DNA from: Pseudomonas canadensis
GTDB taxonomy: Bacteria > Pseudomonadota > Gammaproteobacteria > Pseudomonadales > Pseudomonadaceae
Assembly: GCF_000503215.1 (NCBI RefSeq)
Contig: NZ_KI628539.1
Coordinates: 248,001-312,000, forward strand
DNA length: 64,000 nucleotides
Direction of reading: 5' to 3'
The notes under the pieces are model-generated. The model was not told where the DNA came from and made no database searches. It saw nothing but the letters and a program-made list of their open reading frames with translations. Shown here one piece after another: positions 1 through 8,249 of this stretch. Positions within the stretch are counted from its first letter, which is position 1. The number at the start of each line of letters is the position of its first letter. A program made the position numbers and the translations under genes.

Positions 1-1
1 C

Positions 2-232
2 AACGGCGCCGTCTACCCGGTCCAATACACGCTGGAGAAGGTCAACGGCGAGTGGAAGCTGCGTAACGTGATCATCAACGGGATCAACATCGGCAAGCTG
101 TTCCGTGACCAGTTCGCCGACGCCATGCAGCGCAATGGCAACGATCTGGACAAAACCATCAATGGTTGGGCCGGTGAAGTCGCCAAGGCCAAGGAAGAAA
201 CCGATAAAGCTGCCGGGAAGCCTGCGCAATGA
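2..232 (+). CDS. mlaC: MlaC, phospholipid-binding periplasmic protein (C-terminal part)
   Basis: Only the last 76 residues are in the window. The readable end (NGEWKLRNVIINGINIG, then LFRDQF and a Lys/Glu-rich tail) matches the C-terminal part of MlaC/Ttg2D, the soluble periplasmic carrier that shuttles phospholipids between the outer-membrane MlaA complex and the inner-membrane MlaFEDB transporter. The stop codon overlaps the start of the STAS gene that follows (ATGA), as in Pseudomonas mla operons, so the two are translationally coupled. The identification rests on this tail and on the downstream mlaB-ibaG-murA order. Confidence 0.88.
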   Translation, partial: NGAVYPVQYTLEKVNGEWKLRNVIINGINIGKLFRDQFADAMQRNGNDLDKTINGWAGEVAKAKEETDKAAGKPAQ

Positions 233-534
233 CCGAGTCGGCTGTTCGTCTAGGCGATGCCGGCGAGCTGTTCATCAGTGGCGTGTTGGACTACCGCTCC
301 GGGCCTGACCTGCGCAAGCAGGGCCAGGCCTTGATCAAGACCAGCACTGCCCCTGCGCTGGTGCTGGATTGTTCGGCTGTGACCAAGTCCAGCAGCGTCG
401 GCTTATCGTTGTTGCTGTGCTTCATGCGTGATGCCGAAGCGGCTAAAAAGTCCGTCAGCATCCGTGCTATGCCCGAAGACATGCGTGAAATCGCCGAAGT
501 TTCCGGGTTGACCGAGCTGCTGGCGCATCCTTAA
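229..534 (+). CDS. mlaB: MlaB, STAS-domain subunit of the Mla ABC transporter
   Basis: A 101-residue single STAS-domain protein. The sequence runs beta strand (GELFISGVLDY), helix, then LVLDCSAVTKSSSVGLSLLLC, the typical STAS core with the Ser/Thr-rich turn before the GLSLL helix. MlaB binds the MlaF ATPase in the cytoplasm and stabilises the MlaFEDB complex that maintains outer-membrane lipid asymmetry. It overlaps mlaC by 4 bases and is the last mla gene before a terminator-like hairpin. Length is normal for the family. Confidence 0.9.
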   Translation: MTESAVRLGDAGELFISGVLDYRSGPDLRKQGQALIKTSTAPALVLDCSAVTKSSSVGLSLLLCFMRDAEAAKKSVSIRAMPEDMREIAEVSGLTELLAHP

Positions 535-549
535 TACACATTATTAGAG

Positions 550-602
550 AGGCCCCCCGTCAGAGTCCTGCTATGCGGGGTTCGCAGGCGCGGGGCTTTT
601 TT
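550..602 (+). terminator. Probable rho-independent terminator after mlaB
   Basis: An outer GCCCC/GGGGC pairing encloses an inner CCTGC/GCAGG stem and is followed by TTTTTT. It lies between the mlaB stop and ibaG and would separate the mla operon from ibaG-murA. The stem is interrupted, so leakage into ibaG is possible. Confidence 0.55.
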
Positions 603-648
603 GTATGATGTGCGACCCGCGCGCACTGGGCGCCGATAGAGGTTGAGC

Positions 649-888
649 ATGCAGGCCCTAGAAGTTAAGAGCTTTCTTGAAGGAAAGCTGCCGGAAACGA
701 CCGTTGAAGTTGAAGGCGAAGGCTGCAACTTCCAGCTGAACGTGATTAGCGATGAACTGGCGGCACTCAGCCCGGTCAAGCGTCAACAGCAGATCTATGC
801 CCATTTGAACCCGTGGATCACCGATGGCAGCATCCATGCGGTCACTATGAAATTTTTCAGCCGCGCGGCCTGGGCCGAGCGCACCTGA
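649..888 (+). CDS. ibaG: BolA-family protein IbaG (YrbA)
   Basis: A 79-residue BolA-like protein (MQALEVKSFLEGKLPE, LNPWITDGSIHAVTMKFFS). BolA proteins work with monothiol glutaredoxins in Fe-S cluster handling; IbaG is the homologue encoded between mla and murA in gamma-proteobacteria. ATG at 649 is preferred over the in-frame TTG two codons upstream because AGAGG lies at a suitable distance. murA follows after 23 bases, and the pair is probably co-transcribed. The conserved histidine in the C-terminal half (SIHAVTMK) is present. Confidence 0.9.
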   Translation: MQALEVKSFLEGKLPETTVEVEGEGCNFQLNVISDELAALSPVKRQQQIYAHLNPWITDGSIHAVTMKFFSRAAWAERT

Positions 889-911
889 GCCCCCAAGGCG
901 TCGAGATTCTT

Positions 912-2177
912 ATGGATAAATTGATTATTACCGGCGGTGCCCGCCTTGATGGCGAGATTCGCATCTCCGGTGCAAAAAACTCCGCCTTGCCGATCCTGGC
1001 AGCGACCCTGCTGTGCGATGGCCCGGTCACCGTGGCCAACCTGCCGCACCTGCACGACATCACCACCATGATCGAGCTGTTCGGTCGCATGGGCATTGAG
1101 CCGGTGATCGACGAGAAACTGGCTGTCGAAATCGACCCGCGCACTATCAAGACCCTGATCGCCCCGTACGAACTGGTGAAAACCATGCGTGCGTCGATCC
1201 TGGTGCTGGGCCCGATGGTTGCTCGTTTCGGTGAAGCCGAAGTCGCCCTGCCTGGCGGTTGCGCCATCGGTTCGCGTCCGGTGGACCTGCACATCCGTGG
1301 CCTCGAAGCCATGGGCGCAGTGATCGACGTCGAAGGCGGCTACATCAAGGCCAAGGCGCCGGAAGGCGGCCTGCGTGGCGCGAATTTCTTCTTTGATACC
1401 GTCAGCGTAACCGGTACCGAGAACATCATGATGGCCGCTGCCCTGGCCAAAGGCCGCAGCGTGCTGCAGAACGCCGCGCGTGAGCCGGAAGTGGTCGACC
1501 TGGCCAACTTCCTGAACGCCATGGGTGCCAAGGTTTCCGGTGCCGGCACCGACACTATCACCATCGATGGTGTAGAGCGCCTGCACACCGCTACCTATAA
1601 GGTCATGCCAGACCGCATCGAGACCGGCACCTACCTGGTTGCCGCCGCCGTGACCGGTGGCCGCGTCAAGGTCAAGGACACCGATCCGACCATCCTGGAA
1701 GCGGTCCTGGAAAAACTGCGCGAAGCCGGTGCCGAAATCACCACCGGTGAAGACTGGATCGAGCTGAACATGCACGGCAAGCGTCCTAAAGCCGTCAACG
1801 TGCGCACCGCTCCGTACCCGGCGTTCCCGACCGACATGCAGGCGCAGTTCATCTCATTGAACGCCATTGCTGAAGGCACCGGCGCCGTGATCGAGACCAT
1901 CTTCGAAAACCGCTTCATGCACGTGTACGAACTGCACCGCATGGGCGCGAAGATCCAGGTTGAAGGCAACACCGCCATCGTTACCGGCACCGAGAAACTC
2001 AAGGGCGCGCCAGTGATGGCCACCGACCTGCGGGCTTCGGCCAGCCTGGTGATCTCGGCGCTGATCGCCGAAGGCGATACCCTGATCGACCGTATCTACC
2101 ACATAGACCGTGGTTACGAGTGCATTGAAGAAAAACTGCAGATGCTCGGCGCAAAAATCCGCCGCGTACCGGGCTAG
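912..2177 (+). CDS. murA: UDP-N-acetylglucosamine 1-carboxyvinyltransferase
   Basis: A 421-residue MurA, the first committed enzyme of peptidoglycan synthesis: it transfers enolpyruvate from PEP to UDP-GlcNAc in the cytoplasm. The N-terminus (MDKLIITGGARLDGEIRISGAKNSALPI) carries the KN pair that contacts substrate. The catalytic cysteine is C117 in LPGGCAIGSRPVDLH, the residue fosfomycin alkylates, so the enzyme is predicted to be the sensitive type. The ATG at 912 gives the usual length; a longer in-frame extension back to 813 overlaps ibaG and is not believed. A REPIN separates it from hisG. Confidence 0.97.
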   Translation: MDKLIITGGARLDGEIRISGAKNSALPILAATLLCDGPVTVANLPHLHDITTMIELFGRMGIEPVIDEKLAVEIDPRTIKTLIAPYELVKTMRASILVLGPMVARFGEAEVALPGGCAIGSRPVDLHIRGLEAMGAVIDVEGGYIKAKAPEGGLRGANFFFDTVSVTGTENIMMAAALAKGRSVLQNAAREPEVVDLANFLNAMGAKVSGAGTDTITIDGVERLHTATYKVMPDRIETGTYLVAAAVTGGRVKVKDTDPTILEAVLEKLREAGAEITTGEDWIELNMHGKRPKAVNVRTAPYPAFPTDMQAQFISLNAIAEGTGAVIETIFENRFMHVYELHRMGAKIQVEGNTAIVTGTEKLKGAPVMATDLRASASLVISALIAEGDTLIDRIYHIDRGYECIEEKLQMLGAKIRRVPG

Positions 2178-2183
2178 TTGCTG

Positions 2184-2284
2184 TTTGTAGTGAGCGGGCT
2201 TGCCCCGCGCTGGAGTGCGAAGCGCTCCCAAGATTTTTAGGGCCGCTTCGCAGCCCAGCGCGGGGCAAGCCCGCTCACTACAAA
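2184..2284. repeat. REPIN: 30-bp perfect inverted arms between murA and hisG
   Basis: Arms at 2184-2213 and 2255-2284 are perfect reverse complements over 30 bp, with the REP-like core GAGCGGGCTTGCCCCGC. The spacer contains a GCGAAGCGCT...GGGCCGCTTCG motif that recurs in the repeat near 56.4 kb, so both are copies of the same element type. Such paired REPs are mobilised in trans by RAYT transposases, none of which is encoded here. The strong hairpin may also attenuate read-through from murA. Confidence 0.85.
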
Positions 2285-2398
2285 TTAAAAAAGCAGTATG
2301 CTGAATTTGTTTCAAATCGAGGCTGTAATGGCCTCGATCTGTGTCCGGCGCCGTTTGCGACCGGGCAGCAATAGCCTGATGAAGGACTGACGTTTCCC

Positions 2399-3034
2399 AT
2401 GTTGACCATCGCACTGTCCAAGGGCCGCATCCTTGACGACACTTTGCCGCTTCTGGCTGAAGCGGGCATCGTGCCGACCGAGAATCCGGACAAGAGCCGC
2501 AAGCTGATCATCCCCACGACCCAGGACGACGTTCGCCTGTTGATCGTGCGGGCTACCGACGTGCCGACCTACGTTGAGCATGGCGCGGCCGACCTGGGTG
2601 TCGCCGGTAAAGACGTGTTGATGGAATACGGCGGCCAGGGCCTGTACGAGCCATTGGACCTGCGTATCGCCCTGTGCAAGTTGATGACCGCTGGCCGTGT
2701 CGGTGATGTCGAGCCCAAAGGCCGCCTGCGCGTCGCGACCAAGTTCGTCAACGTTGCCAAGCGTTACTACGCCGAACAAGGTCGTCAGGTCGACATCATC
2801 AAGCTCTACGGTTCGATGGAGCTGGCGCCGCTGATCGGCCTGGCCGACAAGATCATCGACGTGGTCGACACCGGCAACACGCTGCGTGCCAACGGTCTTG
2901 AGCCGCAAGAATTCATTGCCGACATCAGTTCCCGCCTGATCGTCAACAAAGCATCGATGAAGATGCAGCACGCCCGTATCCAGGCGTTGATCGACACCCT
3001 GCGCAAGGCAGTGGAGTCGCGACACCGCGGTTGA
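2399..3034 (+). CDS. hisG: ATP phosphoribosyltransferase, short form (HisG_S)
   Basis: A 211-residue protein that joins ATP and PRPP in the first step of histidine synthesis. Its length and MLTIALSKGRILDDTLPLL start identify the short form, which lacks the C-terminal regulatory domain and needs the HisRS-like partner HisZ for activity and feedback; no hisZ is in this window. The PRPP-binding segment is visible as DIVDTGNTL-like DVVDTGNTLRANGL. GAAGGA stands upstream of the ATG. hisD and hisC follow, but a terminator-like hairpin lies between hisG and hisD. Confidence 0.96.
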   Translation: MLTIALSKGRILDDTLPLLAEAGIVPTENPDKSRKLIIPTTQDDVRLLIVRATDVPTYVEHGAADLGVAGKDVLMEYGGQGLYEPLDLRIALCKLMTAGRVGDVEPKGRLRVATKFVNVAKRYYAEQGRQVDIIKLYGSMELAPLIGLADKIIDVVDTGNTLRANGLEPQEFIADISSRLIVNKASMKMQHARIQALIDTLRKAVESRHRG

Positions 3035-3088
3035 CTTACCCGCGTAGCCGGAAGGCTGCGCCCGTCTATCCGCCTCATAGCCAGAATT

Positions 3089-3138
3089 CTCAGGTGCCCA
3101 AGCGGAAACGACTGCTAGTTTAGGGCGCCTGAGTTTTT
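3089..3138 (+). terminator. Terminator-like hairpin between hisG and hisD
   Basis: CTCAGGTGCCC (3089-3099) pairs with GGGCGCCTGAG (3123-3133), 11 bp including one G-T pair, followed directly by TTTTT. The loop is 23 bases. It sits inside the hisG-hisD gap of 128 bp, so it could terminate or attenuate transcription from hisG, with hisDC then relying on read-through or their own promoter. Confidence 0.55.
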
Positions 3139-3162
3139 GCCAATTCTATTGAGGCCCTCGCT

Positions 3163-4485
3163 ATGACCACGTCCACTGCAATTGCCCGACTCAACGCTGC
3201 CGATCCGGATTTTGCCCATCATCTGGATCATCTGCTGAGCTGGGAAAGCGTGTCCGACGATTCGGTCAACGGGCGAGTACTCGACATCATCAAGGCCGTG
3301 CGCGAGCGCGGTGATGCGGCGCTGGTGGACTTCACCCGCCAGTTCGATGGCTTGGACGTCGCGTCGATGTCCGACCTGATCCTGCCCCGTGAACGCCTGG
3401 AACTGGCCCTGACACGCATTACTGCACCTCAGCGCGAAGCCCTGGAAATTGCGGCGGCGCGCGTGCGCAGCTACCACGAAAAACAGAAACAGGACTCCTG
3501 GAGCTACACCGAGGCCGACGGCACCGTGCTGGGCCAGAAGGTCACGCCACTCGACCGCGCTGGCCTGTACGTGCCGGGCGGCAAGGCGTCGTACCCGTCG
3601 TCGGTGTTGATGAACGCGATCCCGGCCAAAGTGGCGGGCGTGACCGAAGTAGTTATGGTGGTGCCAACCCCGCGCGGTGAAATCAACGAGCTGGTGCTGG
3701 CCGCCGCCTGCATCGCCGGTGTCGACCGCGTGTTCACCATTGGTGGCGCCCAAGCCGTCGCGGCCTTGGCTTACGGTACTGAGAGCGTGCCGAAAGTGGA
3801 CAAGGTGGTCGGCCCTGGCAATATCTACGTCGCCACCGCCAAGCGTCACGTGTTCGGCCAGGTCGGTATCGACATGATCGCCGGCCCGTCGGAAATCCTC
3901 GTGGTGTGCGACGGCCAGACTGATCCGGACTGGATCGCCATGGACTTGTTCTCCCAGGCCGAGCACGACGAAGACGCCCAGGCGATCCTGGTCAGCCCGG
4001 ACGCGGAATTCCTCGACCAAGTCGCCGCCAGCATCAACAAGCTGCTGCCGACCATGGACCGCGCCGAGATCATCGAGAAGTCGATCAATGGCCGTGGCGC
4101 GTTGATCCTGGTGCGTGACATGGAGCAGGCCATTGAAGTGGCCAACCGCATCGCGCCGGAGCACCTGGAGCTGTCCGTCGCCGATCCGCAAGCCTGGTTG
4201 CCGTCGATCCGCCACGCCGGTGCGATCTTCATGGGTCGCCACACCAGCGAAGCCCTGGGCGACTACTGCGCGGGCCCGAACCACGTGCTGCCGACGTCCG
4301 GCACTGCGCGTTTCTCGTCGCCGCTGGGGGTGTATGACTTCCAGAAGCGTTCGTCGATCATCTTCTGTTCGCCACAGGGTGCCTCCGAGCTGGGCAAGAC
4401 CGCCTCGGTGCTGGCCCGTGGTGAGTCCCTGAGCGCTCACGCCCGTAGCGCTGAATACCGCATCCTTGAAGAGAAGGGGAACTGA
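3163..4485 (+). CDS. hisD: Histidinol dehydrogenase
   Basis: A 440-residue zinc enzyme that oxidises L-histidinol to L-histidine in two NAD-dependent steps. Family signatures are visible: VPGGKASYPSSVLMNAIPAKVAGV, GPGNIYVATAKRHVFGQVGIDMIAGPSE, the zinc-ligand region SQAEHDEDAQ, and the catalytic Glu-His pair in RIAPEHLEL. The C-terminal SLSAHARSAEYR segment includes the last zinc-ligand His. hisC starts three bases after the stop, so the two genes form a transcription unit. Confidence 0.97.
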   Translation: MTTSTAIARLNAADPDFAHHLDHLLSWESVSDDSVNGRVLDIIKAVRERGDAALVDFTRQFDGLDVASMSDLILPRERLELALTRITAPQREALEIAAARVRSYHEKQKQDSWSYTEADGTVLGQKVTPLDRAGLYVPGGKASYPSSVLMNAIPAKVAGVTEVVMVVPTPRGEINELVLAAACIAGVDRVFTIGGAQAVAALAYGTESVPKVDKVVGPGNIYVATAKRHVFGQVGIDMIAGPSEILVVCDGQTDPDWIAMDLFSQAEHDEDAQAILVSPDAEFLDQVAASINKLLPTMDRAEIIEKSINGRGALILVRDMEQAIEVANRIAPEHLELSVADPQAWLPSIRHAGAIFMGRHTSEALGDYCAGPNHVLPTSGTARFSSPLGVYDFQKRSSIIFCSPQGASELGKTASVLARGESLSAHARSAEYRILEEKGN

Positions 4486-4488
4486 GAC

Positions 4489-5541
4489 ATGAGCAAATTC
4501 TGGAGCCCTTTCGTCAAGGACCTCGTGCCTTACGTGCCCGGCGAGCAACCCAAGCTGACCAAATTGGTCAAGCTCAACACCAATGAAAACCCCTACGGCC
4601 CATCGCCCAAGGCGTTGGCCGCGATGCAGGCCGAGTTGAACGACAACCTGCGCCTGTACCCGGACCCAAACAGCGACCTGCTCAAGCAGGCGGTCGCCAA
4701 GTATTACGGGATCGATGCTGGCAAGGTGTTCCTTGGCAACGGTTCCGATGAAGTCCTCGCGCACATTTTTCACGGCCTGTTCCAGCACGATCTGCCGCTG
4801 CTGTTCCCGGATATCAGCTACAGCTTCTATCCGGTTTACTGCGGGCTCTATGGCATCAAGTCCGCTCCGGTGCCGCTGGACGAACAGTTCCAGATCCGCG
4901 TGGCGGACTACGCCAAGCCGAACGGCGGGATCATCTTCCCCAACCCGAACGCGCCCACCGGCTGCGTGCTGGCGCTGGACGCCGTGGAGCAGATCCTCAA
5001 GGCCAGCCCGGACTCGGTGGTGGTGGTCGATGAAGCCTATATCGACTTCGGCGGTGAAACCGCCATCAGCCTGGTGGACCGCTACCCGAACCTGCTGGTG
5101 ACCCAGACCCTGTCCAAATCGCGCTCACTGGCCGGTTTACGGGTGGGCCTGGCCGTGGGCCATCCCGACCTGATCGAGGCGCTGGAGCGCGTCAAGAACA
5201 GCTTCAACTCCTATCCGCTGGATCGCCTGGCGATTGTCGGCGCAGCGGCGGCGTTCGAGGATCGTGAGTACTTCGAGAAGACCTGCCGATTGGTTATCGA
5301 TAGCCGTGAGAAAGTCGTGGCACAGTTGGAAGCTAAAGGCTTTGAAGTGTTGCCGTCGGCAGCCAACTTCATCTTTGCCCGTCACCCACAGCATGACGCG
5401 GCGGGCCTGGCGGCCAAGTTGCGTGAGCAAGGGGTGATTGTTCGTCACTTCAAGCAGGAGCGGATTGCCCAATTCCTGCGGATCAGCATTGGCACGCCGG
5501 AGCAGAACCAGGCGCTGATCGACGGCCTCGGCCAGCTCTAA
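4489..5541 (+). CDS. hisC: Histidinol-phosphate aminotransferase
   Basis: A 350-residue fold-type I PLP aminotransferase that converts imidazole-acetol phosphate to histidinol phosphate. It has the NENPYGPSP substrate loop, the PNPNAPTG motif, DEAYIDF, and the PLP-binding lysine K210 in TLSKSRSLAGLRVG. The gene follows hisD with a three-base gap, behind AGGGGAACTGAGAC. This placement (hisG-hisD-hisC, other his genes elsewhere) is usual for Pseudomonas. Confidence 0.95.
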   Translation: MSKFWSPFVKDLVPYVPGEQPKLTKLVKLNTNENPYGPSPKALAAMQAELNDNLRLYPDPNSDLLKQAVAKYYGIDAGKVFLGNGSDEVLAHIFHGLFQHDLPLLFPDISYSFYPVYCGLYGIKSAPVPLDEQFQIRVADYAKPNGGIIFPNPNAPTGCVLALDAVEQILKASPDSVVVVDEAYIDFGGETAISLVDRYPNLLVTQTLSKSRSLAGLRVGLAVGHPDLIEALERVKNSFNSYPLDRLAIVGAAAAFEDREYFEKTCRLVIDSREKVVAQLEAKGFEVLPSAANFIFARHPQHDAAGLAAKLREQGVIVRHFKQERIAQFLRISIGTPEQNQALIDGLGQL

Positions 5542-5558
5542 GCCACACTGAAGATCAA

Positions 5559-5592
5559 AAATGTGGGAGCGGGCAAGCCCGCTCCCACATTT
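5559..5592. repeat. Perfect 16-bp palindrome with 2-nt loop (REP-type) between hisC and uraA
   Basis: The 16-base left arm begins AAATGTGGGAG, has an AA loop, and is matched perfectly by the right arm ending CTCCCACATTT. It contains the GGGAGCGGGC REP core in both orientations with no spacer, and lies between the convergent hisC and uraA stops. It can serve as a bidirectional terminator-like hairpin. Confidence 0.75.
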
Positions 5593-5608
5593 GGTTTTGC
5601 GGCGTTAG

Positions 5609-6883
5609 TTACAGCAGCGGTTCGTCAGGCTTCTTGTTCTTCCAACCATCATTGCCCGGCAGCAGCAGGTTCAAACCAATCGCCACCACCGCACACAGGG
5701 CGATGCCCTTGAGGCCGAAATCATCCGGGCCGGTGCCGGTGCCGACCAGCACACCGCCAATCCCGAACACCAACGTCACCGACACGACCACCAGGTTGCG
5801 CGCCTCGCCCAGGTCGATCTTGTGGCGGATCAGCGTGTTCATGCCCACCGCAGCAATCGAACCGAACAGCAGGCACAGGATCCCGCCCATCACTGGCACG
5901 GGGATACTCTGCAGCAGTGCGCCGAACTTGCCGATGAACGCCAGGCTGATGGCAAACACCGCCGCCCAGGTCATGATTTTCGGGTTGTAGTTCTTGGTCA
6001 GCATCACCGCGCCGGTCACTTCCGCGTAGGTCGTGTTAGGTGGGCCGCCAAACAGGCCGGCGGCCGTGGTGGCAATGCCGTCGCCCAGCAGGGTGCGGTG
6101 CAGGCCGGGCTTCTTCAGGTAGTCGCGACCGGTCACGCTGCCGACCGCAATCACACCGCCGATATGCTCGATCGCCGGGGCCAGGGCCACGGGGACGATG
6201 AACAGGATCGCCTGCCAGTTGAATTCCGGCGCGGTGAAGTGGGGTAGGGCGAACCACGGTGCGGCGGCGATCTTCGCCGTGTCGACCACGCCAAAGTAGA
6301 ACGACATGGCAAAACCCACCAGCACGCCGGAAATGATCGGCACCAGGCGGAAAATCCCCTTGCCGAACACCGCCACGATCAAGGTGGTCAGCAGCGCCGG
6401 CATCGAGATCAGCATCGCCGTCTGGTAATGGATCAGCTCGGTGCCGTCACCGGCTTTACCCATCGCCATGTTGGCGGCGATCGGTGCCATGGCCAGGCCG
6501 ATGGAGATAATCACTGGCCCGATCACCACGGGCGGCAGCAGCCGGTCGATAAACCCGGTGCCCTTGATCTTCACGGCCAGGCCCAGGAAGGTATAAACGA
6601 AGCCGGCGGCCATCACCCCGCCCATGGTCGCCGCGAGGCCGAACTGGCCCTTGGCGAGAATGATCGGGGTGATGAATGCAAAGCTCGACGCCAGGAAGAC
6701 CGGCACCTGCCGCCCTGTCACCAGCTGGAACAGCAACGTGCCCAGGCCCGCGGTGAACAGTGCGACGTTTGGATCAAGACCTGTGATCAGTGGCATCAAC
6801 ACCAGCGCGCCAAATGCTACGAAGAGCATTTGTGCGCCAGACAGGATCTGGCGCCAAAGCGGGTCGTTGAATTCATCCTGCAT
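5609..6883 (-). CDS. uraA: Uracil permease (NCS2 family)
   Basis: A 424-residue polytopic inner-membrane nucleobase:cation symporter. NCS2 hallmarks include SSFAFITPI, the PVVIGPVIISIGL helix, the substrate-binding APAIEHIGG motif with Glu and His, and GGPPNTTYAEVTGAV. Adjacent upp supports uracil as substrate. The start is set at ATG 6883 because AAGGA is 9 bases upstream of it; a GTG two codons earlier (6889) overlaps the upp stop as GTGA and cannot be excluded. Confidence 0.92.
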   Translation of the reverse strand: MQDEFNDPLWRQILSGAQMLFVAFGALVLMPLITGLDPNVALFTAGLGTLLFQLVTGRQVPVFLASSFAFITPIILAKGQFGLAATMGGVMAAGFVYTFLGLAVKIKGTGFIDRLLPPVVIGPVIISIGLAMAPIAANMAMGKAGDGTELIHYQTAMLISMPALLTTLIVAVFGKGIFRLVPIISGVLVGFAMSFYFGVVDTAKIAAAPWFALPHFTAPEFNWQAILFIVPVALAPAIEHIGGVIAVGSVTGRDYLKKPGLHRTLLGDGIATTAAGLFGGPPNTTYAEVTGAVMLTKNYNPKIMTWAAVFAISLAFIGKFGALLQSIPVPVMGGILCLLFGSIAAVGMNTLIRHKIDLGEARNLVVVSVTLVFGIGGVLVGTGTGPDDFGLKGIALCAVVAIGLNLLLPGNDGWKNKKPDEPLL

Positions 6884-6885
6884 GC

Positions 6886-7524
6886 TCACGCGTCCTTCTG
6901 CTTGGTGCCGAAGATCTTGTCACCGGCATCGCCCAGGCCTGGGATGATGTAGCCGTGTTCGTTCAGGCGCTCGTCGATGGACGCGGTGTAGATCTGCACG
7001 TCCGGGTGGGCCTTCTCGACGGCCGCAATGCCTTCGGGCGCAGCGACGAGAACCATGGCGCGGATGTCCCGGCAACCGGCTTTTTTCAGCAGGTCGATGG
7101 TGGCAACCATGGAACTGCCGGTAGCCAGCATCGGGTCGATGATCATCGCTAGGCGCTCGTTGATTTCCGGAACGAGTTTTTCCAGGTAGGTGTGGGCTTC
7201 CAGCGTCTCTTCGTTGCGGGCTACGCCCACGGCGCTGACCTTGGCGCCAGGGATCAGGCTGAGGACGCCTTCAAGCATGCCGATACCGGCGCGCAGGATC
7301 GGGACCACGGTGATTTTCTTGCCAGCGATTTTTTCCACCTGGACGGGACCGGCCCAACCGGGGATCTCGTAGGTTTCCAGGGGTAAATCCTTGGTGGCTT
7401 CGTAAGTGAGCAACGCTCCGACTTCCTGAGCAAGCTCACGGAAGTTCTTCGTGCTAATGTCGGCGCGGCGCATAAGGCCGAGCTTGTGTCGGATCAGCGG
7501 ATGGCGGATCTCGCGAGTGGGCAT
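6886..7524 (-). CDS. upp: Uracil phosphoribosyltransferase
   Basis: A 212-residue enzyme forming UMP from uracil and PRPP. It starts MPTREIRHPLIRHKLG, has the VPILRAGIGM segment, the PRPP loop IIDPMLATGSSM, and the C-terminal uracil-binding GYIIPGLGDAGDKIFGT. The ATG at 7524 has GGAG 8 bases upstream; eight more codons are open but unlikely. uraA follows directly, giving an uptake-plus-salvage operon, and hpt is divergent on the other side of a 164-bp gap. Confidence 0.96.
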   Translation of the reverse strand: MPTREIRHPLIRHKLGLMRRADISTKNFRELAQEVGALLTYEATKDLPLETYEIPGWAGPVQVEKIAGKKITVVPILRAGIGMLEGVLSLIPGAKVSAVGVARNEETLEAHTYLEKLVPEINERLAMIIDPMLATGSSMVATIDLLKKAGCRDIRAMVLVAAPEGIAAVEKAHPDVQIYTASIDERLNEHGYIIPGLGDAGDKIFGTKQKDA

Positions 7525-7688
7525 GGGAAAGGCTCCGGCGGCGGGCAAAAAAACCGGCCTAGATTAATCTATCCGAGGGTGTTGTCCTATAGACATCTAG
7601 TACGTTAGTCCATTAAGGCTTGCTCGGAGCGCACGAGAAGCGTACCTTCGCCCGCTTTTCTTGCCACAGCACCCCCTTGGAGAGCGCC

Positions 7689-8246
7689 ATGTCCGCTGAT
7701 CTCGAGCATATCCGTCAAATCATGCGCGAGGCTGACTGCCTGTACACTGAAGCGCAAGTCGAAGAGGCGATCGCCAAGGTCGGCGCGCACATCACCCGCG
7801 AAATGGCCGACACCAACCCGGTGGTCTTCTGCGTGATGAACGGTGGCCTGATCTTCGCCGGCAAATTGCTGACCCACCTGCAATTCCCGCTGGAGGCCTC
7901 CTACCTGCACGCCACCCGCTATCGCAACGAAACCAGCGGCGGCGACCTGTTCTGGAAAGCCAAGCCGGAAGTCTCGTTCATCGACCGCGACGTGCTGATC
8001 ATCGACGACATCCTCGATGAAGGCCACACCCTGGGCGCGATCATCGACTTCTGCAAGCACGCTGGCGCGCGCAAAGTGCACACAGCCGTATTGATCGACA
8101 AAGAGCACGACCGCAAAGCTCGCCCAGACCTGAAGGCTGATTATGTCGGCCTGCCGTGCATCGACCGCTACATCTTCGGTTACGGCATGGACTACAAAGG
8201 TTACTGGCGCAATGCCAACGGGATCTACGCCGTCAAAGGGATGTAA
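7689..8246 (+). CDS. hpt: Hypoxanthine-guanine phosphoribosyltransferase
   Basis: A 185-residue type I phosphoribosyltransferase that salvages hypoxanthine and guanine with PRPP. The PRPP motif is VLIIDDILDEGHTL; VVFCVMNGGLIFAGKL near the N-terminus is the usual loop region. The ATG follows GGAGAG. It is homologous by position to PA4645 of P. aeruginosa, divergent from upp, and is followed after three bases by the cupin gene, so the two are probably co-transcribed. Exact base preference cannot be read from sequence. Confidence 0.88.
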   Translation: MSADLEHIRQIMREADCLYTEAQVEEAIAKVGAHITREMADTNPVVFCVMNGGLIFAGKLLTHLQFPLEASYLHATRYRNETSGGDLFWKAKPEVSFIDRDVLIIDDILDEGHTLGAIIDFCKHAGARKVHTAVLIDKEHDRKARPDLKADYVGLPCIDRYIFGYGMDYKGYWRNANGIYAVKGM

Positions 8247-8249
8247 GCG

